Assembly: GCA_902465105.1 (NCBI GenBank)
Contig: CABQLM010000047.1
Location: 1-16,193 of the forward strand
Origin: an uncultured Collinsella sp.
Lineage (GTDB): Bacteria > Actinomycetota > Coriobacteriia > Coriobacteriales > Coriobacteriaceae
Length of the DNA: 16,193 bases
Direction: 5' to 3'
Every line of letters begins with the position of its first letter. The stretch's first letter is position 1. This document shows positions 6,577-14,408 of the stretch, piece after piece. The notes under the pieces are model-generated. The model ran no database searches, was not told the DNA's origin, and saw only the letters and a list, made by a program, of their open reading frames with translations. A program made the translations under genes and the position numbers.

Positions 6577-7563
6577 CTAGTTTCCCTGCGCGCCCGAAAT
6601 GCCATTTTGCAGGGCATCCCAGGCGTTCGTTGCCATATCGCCCAGGTTCTGTGCGGTATCGCCGATGTTCTGAGCCGTGTCGCCCAGCTCTTGGGCCTTA
6701 TCCCCAAGCTCCTGTGCCTTGTTGCTCAGGTCTTCCAGCGTGTTGGAGCTCGAGCTGTCCGCGCCGCCCTGGTCGCCGGACGCATTACCCGACGAGCTGT
6801 CCTTGCGCTTGAGCTGAATCTCGAGGTTACCGTTGTCGTTATAGCAGGCAGACGTCACGACCCAGTTGGCATCGACAACGGGAGTCGAGCCGTCGTCGGT
6901 CAGAATCACGGCATTCGAAAGATCGGCCCCACGCGACTTGAGGAGCTTCTTGGCGTTAGACCAATACTGCCCCGGGATATCGCTCAGGTCGACGGTGCCG
7001 GACTGGGTAGTCTCGGTCTGCTCGGCCGTAGTATCAGTCGTGGCGCCCCGCTTGTTGAGCATGCCCGACACAATGGCAAACACAATCGAGAGGGCAAAGA
7101 AAATCGCCAGCACGATAAGGATCTTCTTGATCACGCTCGACGAACGCGACGGATCCTCTTCCTCGTCCTCACCATACTGCGGAATCGACTTGGGATACTC
7201 GCGATAAAGCTGGCGCGCATACGGATCGCGCGACTCATAACGAGGCTGGGGCTGCGCCGTGCGAGGCATATACGTCGTCTGCTGAGGCTGCGGAATGGGA
7301 TTTTGCGGCAGGTTGTTATAAGCGCCTGCCGCCGCATTGCTATACGGGTCCGGCGTCGCATTGCCATATGGGTCCTGCGGTGCATAATCAAACGGATCCC
7401 GCGGTGTATCGTCATAGGCCATGACGCGCGTAGGTTCGGCAGTGGGCTGGGTCGCATCGGGAGCGGCGTAGCCGGGGTTTGGCACACCATGCGCCGCATC
7501 GACGCCATTCGGCGTCTGAGGCGAACCATATCCGCCCATCACGGTCGTCTTGTCCTGGTCCAT
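6577..7563 (-). CDS. Single-pass membrane protein with PASTA-like outer domain
   Basis: A 328-aa protein. Residues 1-143 are a cytoplasmic low-complexity tail rich in P, Q, Y, D and N, with repeated DPYGN/DPYSN units. A single membrane span (about 148-168, LIVLAIFFALSIVFAIVSGM) follows a basic KK. The outer part has a Ser/Thr linker, then a PASTA-like domain (about 194-254: DIPGQYWSNAKKLLKSRGAD...WVVTSACYNDNGNLEIQLKRK). It ends in seven-residue repeats (about 282-310: AQELGDK, AQELGDT, AQNIGDT, AQNLGDM) that should form an amphipathic helix. PASTA domains usually sense peptidoglycan fragments, but no kinase or transpeptidase domain is attached. The ATG at 7563 is chosen because GGAAAGGAA precedes it. 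It could be a cell-envelope partner of a Ser/Thr kinase pathway; this is inference. Confidence 0.7.
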   Translation of the reverse strand: MDQDKTTVMGGYGSPQTPNGVDAAHGVPNPGYAAPDATQPTAEPTRVMAYDDTPRDPFDYAPQDPYGNATPDPYSNAAAGAYNNLPQNPIPQPQQTTYMPRTAQPQPRYESRDPYARQLYREYPKSIPQYGEDEEEDPSRSSSVIKKILIVLAIFFALSIVFAIVSGMLNKRGATTDTTAEQTETTQSGTVDLSDIPGQYWSNAKKLLKSRGADLSNAVILTDDGSTPVVDANWVVTSACYNDNGNLEIQLKRKDSSSGNASGDQGGADSSSSNTLEDLSNKAQELGDKAQELGDTAQNIGDTAQNLGDMATNAWDALQNGISGAQGN

Positions 7564-7605
7564 GCAACGTTTCCTTTCCGTCGCTTGCAAGCATCAAGTT
7601 ATCCA

Positions 7606-7637
7606 TGCATTCTACCCGCGCAAAAGCCTATGATGGG
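7606..7637. promoter_or_regulatory. Overlapping divergent promoters
   Basis: A minus-strand TAGAAT (7609-7614) lies 46 bases before the ATG of the PASTA-like gene. A plus-strand TATGAT (7629-7634) lies 67 bases before the ATG of the cysteine-rich gene. Each matches five of six -10 bases. At normal spacing, the -35 region of each falls on the -10 of the other, so the two could not be occupied at once. The -35 matches are poor on both sides. Confidence 0.35.
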
Positions 7638-7700
7638 CAGAGCCGGTCGGTATCTACAAGACATGCGCGACAGGTGGCAACAAGCGAATCGAGGAACGTC

Positions 7701-7937
7701 ATGGCAAAAAGCAAGCTCATCAAAGACACGACGCGTGCCGAACGCGAGGAAATCATCAAGCTGGCACTCGCCGGCTGCGGCAACGGCAGCTGCGATAACT
7801 GCGGCAGTTGCAGCCTGGGGGCTGGCGACCCATACGGCACCTACCAGCCCTACATTGACGGCGAGATGGAAATCGTTGACATCAACATGATGGTCGCCGA
7901 GCGCAACGCCAAACTCTTCGGCCTTCAGCGCGGATAG
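7701..7937 (+). CDS. 78-aa cysteine-rich protein of unknown function
   Basis: A small soluble protein with a basic, helical start (MAKSKLIKDTTRAEREEIIKL), then a tight cysteine cluster CGNGSCDNCGSC (C26, C31, C34, C37) and an acidic C-terminal half that ends AERNAKLFGLQRG. The spacing C-x4-C-x2-C-x2-C resembles metal or iron-sulfur ligation, with only four Cys and no His nearby. GAGGA at 7691-7695 sits five bases before the ATG, which favours this start over longer upstream frames that run through the divergent promoter region. No partner is cotranscribed: the next gene runs the other way. It may be a metal-binding or redox accessory protein, but nothing shows this directly. Confidence 0.7.
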   Translation: MAKSKLIKDTTRAEREEIIKLALAGCGNGSCDNCGSCSLGAGDPYGTYQPYIDGEMEIVDINMMVAERNAKLFGLQRG

Positions 7938-7977
7938 AAAACAAAAGCCCCGCCGGGCCTTGTGGGCACGGCAGGGC
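7938..7977 (-). terminator. Terminator of fhs
   Basis: A GC-rich stem (7947-7959 with 7965-7977, two mismatches) is followed on the minus strand by TTTTGTTTT (7938-7946). It lies 26 bases beyond the fhs stop. The T-run begins immediately after the stop of the converging cysteine-rich gene; the plus strand has no T-run, so that gene lacks a terminator of its own here. Confidence 0.75.
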
Positions 7978-8002
7978 GAGCAGGCAGTTATGGGCAACAG
8001 AC

Positions 8003-9670
8003 TTAGAACAGGCCGGTGATGTTGCCGTCGTTATCGACGTCGATGTTTTCGGCCGCGGGCACCTTGGGCAGGCCCGGCATGGTCAGGACGTTGCCGGTCA
8101 GCGCGACCACAAAGTGGGCGCCGGCGGAAACCTTGAGCTCGCGCACGGTGATGCGGAAGTTCTCGGGCGCGCCCAGAGCCTTGGCGTTATCGCTAAAGCT
8201 GTACTGGGTCTTGGCGACGCACACCGGCAGGTTACCAAAGCCGTTCTCGCGCAGCTCGGCGAGCTGGCGCTTGGCAGCCGGGGTAAAGTCGACGCCATCG
8301 GCGCGATAGACCTTGGTGGCAACAGCCTCCAGGGCATCGGCCACATCGGCACCGTCCTCGTAGGCAAACTTGAGCTCGCTCGGCTGCTCAATCAGGCGCA
8401 TGACCTCATCGGCCAGGTCGAGTGCGCCCTCGCCACCCTTGGCCCAGACCTCGGACAGCTTCACATTGACACCCAGCTTCTGGCACTCGGACTCGATGAG
8501 CGCAAGTTCTGCCTCGGTGTCCGTCGGGAAGCGGTTGATGGCGACAACGCAGGGCAGACCGTAGACATTCTGGATGTTGTCGACGTGGCGCAGCAGGTTG
8601 GGCATGCCGGCCTTGAGGGCCTCAAGGTTCTCGTCATTAAGATCGGCCTTGGCAACGCCGCCGTTGTACTTAAGCGCACGGGCAGTAGCGACAATCACGA
8701 CGGCGCTGGGGCGAACGCCCGTCATACGGCACTTGATGTCGAGGAACTTCTCGGCACCCAGGTCGGCACCAAAGCCGGCCTCGGTAATGGCGACATCGCC
8801 AAAACGCATGGCCATACGCGTTGCCATGATGGAGTTGCAGCCGTGGGCGATGTTGGCGAAGGGGCCGCCGTGGACAAACGCGGGCGTACCCTCGAGCGTC
8901 TGCACCAGATTGGGCTTGAGCGCATCCTTGAGCAGTGCGGCCATAGCTCCCTGGGCCTTAAGGTCGCGCGCGCGGACGGGCTCGCCGGCATAGCTGTAGC
9001 CGACAACAATCTCGCCCAAGCGCTCCTTAAGATCGTTGATGCTCGTGGACAGGCACAAGATCGCCATGACCTCGGAGGCAACGGTGATATCGAAGCCGTC
9101 CTCTCGCGGCACGCCCTGGGCCTTGCCGCCAATACCGTCGATGACGTGACGCAGCTGGCGATCGTTCATGTCGACGACGCGCTTCCAGGTGATGCGCTTA
9201 ACGTCGATACCGAGCTGGTTGCCCTGCTGAATATGGTTGTCGAGCATGGCAGCCAGCAGGTTGTTGGCGGCACCGATGGCATGGAAGTCGCCTGTAAAGT
9301 GCAGGTTGATGTCCTCCATGGGGATGACCTGCGCCCAGCCGCCGCCGGCGGCGCCGCCCTTGACGCCAAACACCGGGCCGAGCGAAGGCTCACGCAGGGC
9401 CACGGCGCTCTTGACGCCGCGACGACGCAGGCCGTCGGCCAGACCGATGGTCGTGGTGGTCTTGCCCTCGCCTGCGGGCGTGGGATTGATAGCGGTCACG
9501 AGGACAAGCTTGGCCTGGTGGTCGGTCGGCTCGTTGAGCAGGGAATAGTCGACCTTAGCCTTGTCGAAGCCGTACGGAATCAGATGCTTAACGTCGACGC
9601 CGGCGTTCTTGGCCACCTCGGTAATAGGCAGCGGCGTAACAGAACGTGCGATTTCGATGTCAGTAGGCAT
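8003..9670 (-). CDS. fhs: Formate--tetrahydrofolate ligase
   Basis: The 555-aa protein joins formate to tetrahydrofolate with ATP to give 10-formyl-THF, feeding purine synthesis and, in acetogens, the methyl branch of the Wood-Ljungdahl pathway. It acts in the cytoplasm as a tetramer. Length equals the family norm (about 555-560). Visible motifs are the P-loop PTPAGEGKT (63-71), [18 protein letters not shown] (94-111), the FTGDFHAI region and a C-terminal [16 protein letters not shown]. The ATG at 9670 is chosen because AAAGGA lies seven bases before it and the protein then starts [11 protein letters not shown], as in other members; a longer frame upstream overlaps the promoter. It is monocistronic, with its own terminator at 7938-7977. 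No other one-carbon gene is in the window. Confidence 0.97.
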   Translation of the reverse strand: MPTDIEIARSVTPLPITEVAKNAGVDVKHLIPYGFDKAKVDYSLLNEPTDHQAKLVLVTAINPTPAGEGKTTTTIGLADGLRRRGVKSAVALREPSLGPVFGVKGGAAGGGWAQVIPMEDINLHFTGDFHAIGAANNLLAAMLDNHIQQGNQLGIDVKRITWKRVVDMNDRQLRHVIDGIGGKAQGVPREDGFDITVASEVMAILCLSTSINDLKERLGEIVVGYSYAGEPVRARDLKAQGAMAALLKDALKPNLVQTLEGTPAFVHGGPFANIAHGCNSIMATRMAMRFGDVAITEAGFGADLGAEKFLDIKCRMTGVRPSAVVIVATARALKYNGGVAKADLNDENLEALKAGMPNLLRHVDNIQNVYGLPCVVAINRFPTDTEAELALIESECQKLGVNVKLSEVWAKGGEGALDLADEVMRLIEQPSELKFAYEDGADVADALEAVATKVYRADGVDFTPAAKRQLAELRENGFGNLPVCVAKTQYSFSDNAKALGAPENFRITVRELKVSAGAHFVVALTGNVLTMPGLPKVPAAENIDVDNDGNITGLF

Positions 9671-9710
9671 GGGCGGTCCTTTCGTTACCGGATGAGAAAA
9701 AGACCAATCC

Positions 9711-9738
9711 AGCATAGCACGCGCGCGCAATAGTAAAA
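9711..9738 (-). promoter_or_regulatory. Possible fhs promoter
   Basis: On the minus strand TTTTAC (9733-9738) and TATGCT (9711-9716) are separated by 16 bases, about 40 bases before the fhs ATG. Each box is an imperfect match. The spacer is the unusual alternating GCGCGCG. Confidence 0.35.
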
Positions 9739-9801
9739 CGCCCGTAACCGACGAACGGCGATATGATTACCCGATGCCCAGCGATAGCCTACAGACCAGC
9801 C

Positions 9802-9824
9802 AAAACAAACCCGTCTCTAAACGG
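9802..9824 (-). terminator. Short terminator overlapping the ruvB stop codon
   Basis: On the minus strand, CCGTT (9820-9824) pairs with GACGG (9811-9815) around the loop TAGA, which contains the ruvB stop TAG. GTTTGTTTT follows (9802-9810). The stem is short (five pairs, one G-U), so termination may be partial. Confidence 0.45.
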
Positions 9825-10884
9825 CTGGCTCGATACCCAAATGCTCAAAGGTGCGAAGCGTTGCCTGACGGCCCTGGGGTGTGCGGATCATCAACCCGCA
9901 CTGCAGCAGATAGGGTTCGTAGACATCCTCGAGCGTACCCGGGTCCTCGCCCACCGCGCTGGCAAGGGTCGTCAGGCCCACGGCACGGCCGGAGAACGTC
10001 TTGGCAAGCGTCTCCAAGATGCGAATGTCCATCCAGTCCAAGCCGAGCTCGTCAATCTCAAAGAACTCGAGTGCCTGACGGCAAATATCGAGCTCAATGG
10101 GACCGTTGCCGCGCACCTGCGCATAGTCGCGCACGCGTTTGAGCAGACGGTTGGCCAAGCGCGGCGTACCACGCGAGCGCGAGCCGATCTCGAGCGCGCT
10201 GGGATGGTCAATCGTCACGCCCAGGATGGTTGCCGAGCGCGTCACGATCTGGGCGAGCTCCTCGACGGTGTAGTAATCCAAGCGATACGAGATGCCAAAG
10301 CGATCGCGCAGCGGGCCGGTCAGCATGCCCGAACGGGTCGTTGCCGCCACCAGCGTAAACTTGGGGATATCCAGGCGAATCGAACGTGCGGCCGGGCCTT
10401 TACCGATCACGATATCGAGCGCAAAGTCCTCCATGGCGGGATACAGGACTTCCTCGACCGAACGGTTCAGACGATGGATCTCGTCAATAAACAGCACGTC
10501 ACCCGGCTGAAGATTAGTGAGGATTGCCGCCAGGTCACCGGTACGCGCGATGGCCGGACCACTCGTAGTCTTGATCTGAGCGCCCAGCTCGTTGGCGATA
10601 ACGGTAGCCAGCGTGGTCTTGCCCAGGCCCGGAGGGCCCGAGAAGATCACGTGGTCGAGCGTCTCGCCGCGGCTCTGCGCCGCCTCGATCAGCACGCGAA
10701 GGCTCTGTTTGATGTGCTCCTGGCCGCAGTAGTCATCCAGGCGCTGAGGGCGCAGGGTACGGTCGACATCGAGGTCCTCGGGCGTCAGCTCCGAACCCAC
10801 CATACGCTCGCCATGCGCCATGGATGCCGCCGGCGAGTTGCCGGGCGTCGCCCACAGGTCCTGAGAGTCATCGGCTTCCCACAT
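9817..10884 (-). CDS. ruvB: Holliday junction branch-migration helicase RuvB
   Basis: The AAA+ motor (355 aa) forms hexameric rings that pump DNA through the RuvA-bound Holliday junction. Walker A is GPPGLGKT (83-90), Walker B FIDEIH (132-137), sensor 1 TTR (182-184), and the arginine-finger region PLRDRFG (191-197). The C-terminal winged-helix part contains [12 protein letters not shown] and ends [14 protein letters not shown]. The N-terminal tail of about 40 residues (rich in D, E, P, S) is longer than in many RuvBs. The ATG at 10884 shares its A with the TGA stop of ruvA, so translation is coupled. A GTG one codon earlier is possible but less likely. It is the last gene of ruvCAB. Confidence 0.97.
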   Translation of the reverse strand: MWEADDSQDLWATPGNSPAASMAHGERMVGSELTPEDLDVDRTLRPQRLDDYCGQEHIKQSLRVLIEAAQSRGETLDHVIFSGPPGLGKTTLATVIANELGAQIKTTSGPAIARTGDLAAILTNLQPGDVLFIDEIHRLNRSVEEVLYPAMEDFALDIVIGKGPAARSIRLDIPKFTLVAATTRSGMLTGPLRDRFGISYRLDYYTVEELAQIVTRSATILGVTIDHPSALEIGSRSRGTPRLANRLLKRVRDYAQVRGNGPIELDICRQALEFFEIDELGLDWMDIRILETLAKTFSGRAVGLTTLASAVGEDPGTLEDVYEPYLLQCGLMIRTPQGRQATLRTFEHLGIEPAV

Positions 10885-11504
10885 CACGCATCCATTCCAA
10901 GTCGCTTAAGCGCCGCGCCGAGCAGATCCTCGACACGCATATTCTGCCCATCATACCCGCTCAGAGCAACATCGGTCTCCTGCGGGCTAAAGCCCATGGA
11001 AAGGAGTGCCGCGCGGGCATCATCGATCGCCGAAGGAGCGGCGGCGGGAACCGGCATCGAAACCTGGCCGGGAATCACGTCGACCGGCACAAAGCCCTTG
11101 TCCTTGGCAAAAGTGCTCTTGAGTTCCAAGATAAGGCGCTGGGCGGTCTTTTTGCCCACACCCGGCACCTTGGCCATGCCTTTGTCATCCTCGGCCATCA
11201 CCAGGGAATACAGCTGTCCCACGGTATAGGTGGAAAGCACGGCAAGTGCCAGGCGCGGACCGACGCCCGAGACGGACACGAGCCGATCGAACATCGTGCG
11301 CTCGTCCTTGGAGGCAAAACCAAAGAGCGTCATGGCGTCCTCGCGCACCTGCATACGGGTATAAAGGCGCACCTCGCCGCCGGGCGTAGGCAGCGTGGCG
11401 GCAGTGCTGCCCGAGATGCCGAGCTCAAAGCCAACGCCCGATACATCGACGACGGCCGAGCTCATCGTGGCCTCGACAAGCGTTCCATGGAGCTGGGAGA
11501 TCAT
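10884..11504 (-). CDS. ruvA: Holliday junction-binding protein RuvA
   Basis: RuvA (206 aa) binds four-way junctions as a tetramer and loads RuvB. The N-terminal OB-fold domain covers about 1-62 ([20 protein letters not shown]). Two helix-hairpin-helix motifs follow: [17 protein letters not shown] (75-91) and [18 protein letters not shown] (112-129). A Pro/Ala linker (about 140-160) leads to domain III (161-206), which touches RuvB. Its ATG overlaps the ruvC stop by one base and its stop overlaps the ruvB start by one base, so the three proteins are made together. Length is as usual. Confidence 0.97.
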   Translation of the reverse strand: MISQLHGTLVEATMSSAVVDVSGVGFELGISGSTAATLPTPGGEVRLYTRMQVREDAMTLFGFASKDERTMFDRLVSVSGVGPRLALAVLSTYTVGQLYSLVMAEDDKGMAKVPGVGKKTAQRLILELKSTFAKDKGFVPVDVIPGQVSMPVPAAAPSAIDDARAALLSMGFSPQETDVALSGYDGQNMRVEDLLGAALKRLGMDA

Positions 11505-12025
11505 CAGTATCCGGTTCCTCTCTGTTGATAGAACTCGCCGCCGGTAAGGGCGCGGGTGCGGCTCAGGTTAACGTGACAGATAGCGCAGGCCAAGGCATCG
11601 GCGGCATGGTCGGGATGCGGGTCGTGATCGAGCTGTGTGAGCGTACGAACCATATACGCGACCTGTCGTTTGTCCGCGGCGCCGGTGCCCACAACAGCCT
11701 GCTTAATCTGCATAGGCGTGTACTCGCCAATCTCGAGTGCACATTCCGAAAGCGCCACGAGTGCAGCACCGCGGGCATGCGCCGTAGGGATGGCCGAGCG
11801 AACGTTGGCGCCAAAGTAAATGCTCTCGATAGCAGCGGTATCGGGTCGATAACGCTCCACGACGCCCTTGAGGTCGCGGGCGATATGCGACAGGCGCACC
11901 GCGAGCGGACTGCCCGCGCTGGTCTCGATGCAACCGTAGGCACGGCAACGGACCTCGCCGCGCCTCTCCTCGATAATCCCCCAGCCCGTATGGGCCAAAC
12001 CGGGGTCGATACCCAAGATAACCAA
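11504..12025 (-). CDS. ruvC: Holliday junction resolvase RuvC
   Basis: The 173-aa RNase H-fold endonuclease resolves Holliday junctions by paired symmetric nicks. The active site reads D7 (GIDPG), E67 (AAIES), H140 and D143 (DHAADALA). His in the third place is found in Thermus thermophilus RuvC, while E. coli has Asp there. The start is the TTG at 12025: GGGGAGG lies five bases before it (12031-12037), and the protein then starts directly at the first strand, (M)VILGIDPG. A GTG at 12082 would add 19 residues with no family match. It is the first gene of the ruvCAB operon; the order C-A-B is common. Confidence 0.95.
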   Translation of the reverse strand: MVILGIDPGLAHTGWGIIEERRGEVRCRAYGCIETSAGSPLAVRLSHIARDLKGVVERYRPDTAAIESIYFGANVRSAIPTAHARGAALVALSECALEIGEYTPMQIKQAVVGTGAADKRQVAYMVRTLTQLDHDPHPDHAADALACAICHVNLSRTRALTGGEFYQQRGTGY

Positions 12026-12095
12026 GCCAACCTCCCCTCGCCACAAGCACGGCGCGAGACAAGTCCCCCGCGCGCTATTCACGAACGTCTGTTCT

Positions 12096-12126
12096 AGAAT
12101 AACACAATGCTAGCCCTATAGGTCAG
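12096..12126 (-). promoter_or_regulatory. Possible ruvCAB promoter
   Basis: CTGACC (12121-12126) and TATTCT (12096-12101) on the minus strand are 19 bases apart, about 70 bases before the ruvC TTG. Spacing is long and the match moderate. No LexA or DinR-like operator was recognised. Confidence 0.3.
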
Positions 12127-12143
12127 CCGAGATCGAATTGTAG

Positions 12144-12233
12144 GTTGAGCATACGCAAGCGAGCGCCCGCCAGAGCGAGCAAGGTGCCTTGAAAGAGGAG
12201 GGCATTGACCTGGTGGTCATGCCCGACGATTGA
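12144..12233 (+). pseudogene. Possible tail of a lost plus-strand gene
   Basis: A 29-codon open stretch without a start codon, ending ALKEEGIDLVVMPDD and a TGA. The codons (GAG, CTG, GTC, GAC) look like host coding DNA and the peptide looks like a natural C-terminus. A strong plus-strand terminator follows 40 bases later. The frame is closed upstream by TAG at 12141, so only a remnant can be present. The parent protein was not recognised. Confidence 0.25.
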
Positions 12234-12273
12234 AAGGCAGATTGCCGCTCTGACGGGCACGCAGCGTCGACTC

Positions 12274-12307
12274 GTTACGCGGTTTGGCAAAACCGCGTAA
12301 CCTTTTT
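12274..12307 (+). terminator. Perfect 12-bp terminator, plus strand, no intact gene in front
   Basis: GTTACGCGGTTT (12274-12285) and AAACCGCGTAAC (12290-12301) pair perfectly around GGCA, then TTTTT (12303-12307). The T-run exists only on the plus strand and overlaps the stop codon of the minus-strand gene at 12306. All intact neighbours run on the minus strand. As a hairpin it may still help end or protect the 3' end of the minus transcript. Confidence 0.8.
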
Positions 12308-14291
12308 AGTTCTGGCTAAAGAATGGGAACTGCCTCGGATCCACCGGCGGCTGCGGCATCGGCGTGCCCTGGGGCCCGCCCTGCGGTCCGCCCTGACCGC
12401 CCATCATCTTCTCGATGGCGTCCTGGACCTCGCCCTCAAACTTTTTCATGCCCTCATGCAGGCGACGCTGGCCATCCTCGGACTGTAGCTCTTCCATCTG
12501 CTCGGGCGAAATACCCAGCAGCTCACCCAAGATGCCCATCATCTCGCCACGCATGCGCTCGCTGCTATCGTTTTCGTCAAATCGCCGGACCTCATCGCGG
12601 GCAAGCGATTCGACCGTCATGCGTTCCTTGCCGCTCAGCCCCAGGTCGGACCAGGCAAGCATGTACGGCCAAGCACGCTCGGCAAACGAACGGGCCGAGA
12701 CGATCGGCGCCGTCGGCAGCATACGGCGGGCGGCCTCACCCTGACGCACGAGCATCAGCAACAGCGAGCAGGCCTCGGGCTTGCCGGCCGCCATGGGAAT
12801 GTCGTCGAGCGGACGATTGCGATCTACGTGCGACTCGAGCGCGCCGTCGACCTCGCCTGGCTCAAGCCCGCCAAGCAGCTGCGCCGCGCGATCGAGCATA
12901 TCGACCGGACCGTCGAGCGTCGAAAGTGCCCTTGCCAGCACGCGCTCCATGCAATCCTCTACTGCGTTGAGCGTCACGAGTTCCTGCGGCACCACGGCAG
13001 AGGCGCGGTTGCGCACGCGCGCCACAAACTCAAGCGTCGACAGATACACATCGCCAAAGGGCGCAAAATCGCCCTGGTAGCCGCCGGACAGTGCGGGCGC
13101 CGCCAACGCGTACTCGGTCTTGGAAAGCGGGCTCAACGCCATCGCACCCAGCTCGAGCGCCGTGTCCTCGAGCATCAGGCTCAACGTACGCGAACGCAGG
13201 CGCTCGGCATCGCCCGCCGACACATCGCGGTCGAGTACGCGCGCCGCATCCGGCGCATCGCGCTCAACCGTGCGAATGTGCAGACGCTCGGCAAGCGCGC
13301 GCACGGCGGCGCAACGGGCGGCCTCAGTCTCTTCCTGGGCCGGCGTAAAGATGCGATTGCGCCCCAGCACCAGGCCGATCACATTGCGCGGACCCAGGGC
13401 ATCGACGGCAAGCGCCGCGAGTAAGGACGACGGCAAATCGCCCTCGAGCGCCACCACGGCACGCGACGCACCGCGGGCGCGGGCATTGTCGCGCACGGCG
13501 AGCACCAGTGCCTGCCACAGCCACTCCTCGGAGCGAAACTCGGGGAGCTCATGGTCCTCCAAGGCGTCGAGCATCATGCCGCGCTGTATCTCCTGGACCA
13601 GCAGACTCTCCTCAAAGCACGGGGCCTGGGCCACCACGCGGCCGCAGTCGTCGAGTACAAACGACCCGCCGGTATACACCGACTCGTCATAGGCACCGAC
13701 CGGCGCCATGCAGGCAAACCATACGCTGCGCTTGGACGCAATCTTGCGGTAGGCACCGCTGCGAACGGCGGCAATGGCGGCCGTCTCGCGGTCGGTCATA
13801 TCAAACGCGTTGAACTGAAAATAGGCGATAAGGTCGACGCCGGTCGGCAGCATCTCGAGCTCGCGGTCCAAGTCGAAAATCACGGCGATACGCACGCCGT
13901 CCACGTCGAAGACCGGCGGCGCCCAACGGGCATCGCCGTTCCCACCGCGCTGCAGGGCAATGCTCGAACGGGCCGGCACCACATGGCCGTCCTTGAGCAT
14001 CATGTAGTCGAGCAGGGGCTGGCCCTCAAACGAAACCGCCGCGGGCACGATGCAGATCATATCGAGTTCTTGGATACGCTCGGCAACACCGGTCAGGCCT
14101 GTCAGCATGTCGTGCTCAAAGTCGGCAGCACCCACCAGGCCGCCGGGCAGAGCACCCAAAAAGAGCGGAGCCGGGACGCACAGCACGCGCGCCCCGCGCT
14201 CGTGGGCCAAACGGGCTTGGTCCTCGATGCGACCGCAAATGCCCTCAATATCACCCAGGCGCATATCGATCTGTGCAAGTGCGAGCTTCAT
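12306..14291 (-). CDS. NadE-like protein (nitrilase + NAD-synthase folds) with eroded active sites
   Basis: A 661-aa protein with the layout of glutamine-dependent NAD+ synthetase: an N-terminal nitrilase fold (1-235, MKLALAQIDMRLGDIEG) and an NAD-synthase fold (about 255-480, with LAALAVDALGPRNV, SKTEYAL and GDFAPFGDVY). The catalytic residues are not there. The nitrilase Glu falls at A41 (VPAPLFLG), the Lys at S109 (ARSSIAL) and the Cys at F139 (AVIFDLD). The PP-loop SGGIDS reads E283-GDLPS, so ATP pyrophosphate binding should fail. A C-terminal extension (about 500-661) is helical and acidic and ends in a Gly/Pro/Gln tail (GGQGGPQGG... to FPFFSQN). The frame is long and clean, so this looks like a kept pseudoenzyme, not a decaying gene. 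The ATG at 14291 is preceded by GGAAAGGG. Whether it has a new binding or regulatory role is unknown. Confidence 0.75.
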   Translation of the reverse strand: MKLALAQIDMRLGDIEGICGRIEDQARLAHERGARVLCVPAPLFLGALPGGLVGAADFEHDMLTGLTGVAERIQELDMICIVPAAVSFEGQPLLDYMMLKDGHVVPARSSIALQRGGNGDARWAPPVFDVDGVRIAVIFDLDRELEMLPTGVDLIAYFQFNAFDMTDRETAAIAAVRSGAYRKIASKRSVWFACMAPVGAYDESVYTGGSFVLDDCGRVVAQAPCFEESLLVQEIQRGMMLDALEDHELPEFRSEEWLWQALVLAVRDNARARGASRAVVALEGDLPSSLLAALAVDALGPRNVIGLVLGRNRIFTPAQEETEAARCAAVRALAERLHIRTVERDAPDAARVLDRDVSAGDAERLRSRTLSLMLEDTALELGAMALSPLSKTEYALAAPALSGGYQGDFAPFGDVYLSTLEFVARVRNRASAVVPQELVTLNAVEDCMERVLARALSTLDGPVDMLDRAAQLLGGLEPGEVDGALESHVDRNRPLDDIPMAAGKPEACSLLLMLVRQGEAARRMLPTAPIVSARSFAERAWPYMLAWSDLGLSGKERMTVESLARDEVRRFDENDSSERMRGEMMGILGELLGISPEQMEELQSEDGQRRLHEGMKKFEGEVQDAIEKMMGGQGGPQGGPQGTPMPQPPVDPRQFPFFSQN

Positions 14292-14330
14292 GGCTCAGCC
14301 CTTTCCGTCGTAAACCATCGTTGTCGTAGT

Positions 14331-14362
14331 AAAAGCGCCGGCCGCATGATGCAGTCGGCGCT
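14331..14362 (-). terminator. Terminator after the superoxide reductase gene
   Basis: Arms 14334-14342 and 14354-14362 (AGCGCCGGC / GTCGGCGCT, one G-T) form a 9-bp stem. On the minus strand it is followed by TTTTAC. It lies about 45 bases beyond the reductase stop and before the NadE-like gene, so the latter needs its own promoter or read-through. Confidence 0.6.
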
Positions 14363-14408
14363 CGCATGTGCATATGCTAGCTATGATACCCCGAGCGGGG
14401 GCGCGCTC

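Noticed and set aside
8114..9733. Very long open frame on the plus strand opposite fhs
   Set aside because: It is the antisense of a clear 555-aa enzyme; GC-rich third positions keep the opposite strand free of stops. The peptide has no family resemblance and no ribosome binding site.
9763..11229. 488-codon plus-strand frame opposite ruvB and ruvA
   Set aside because: Shadow of the ruvAB genes, whose motifs are unmistakable.
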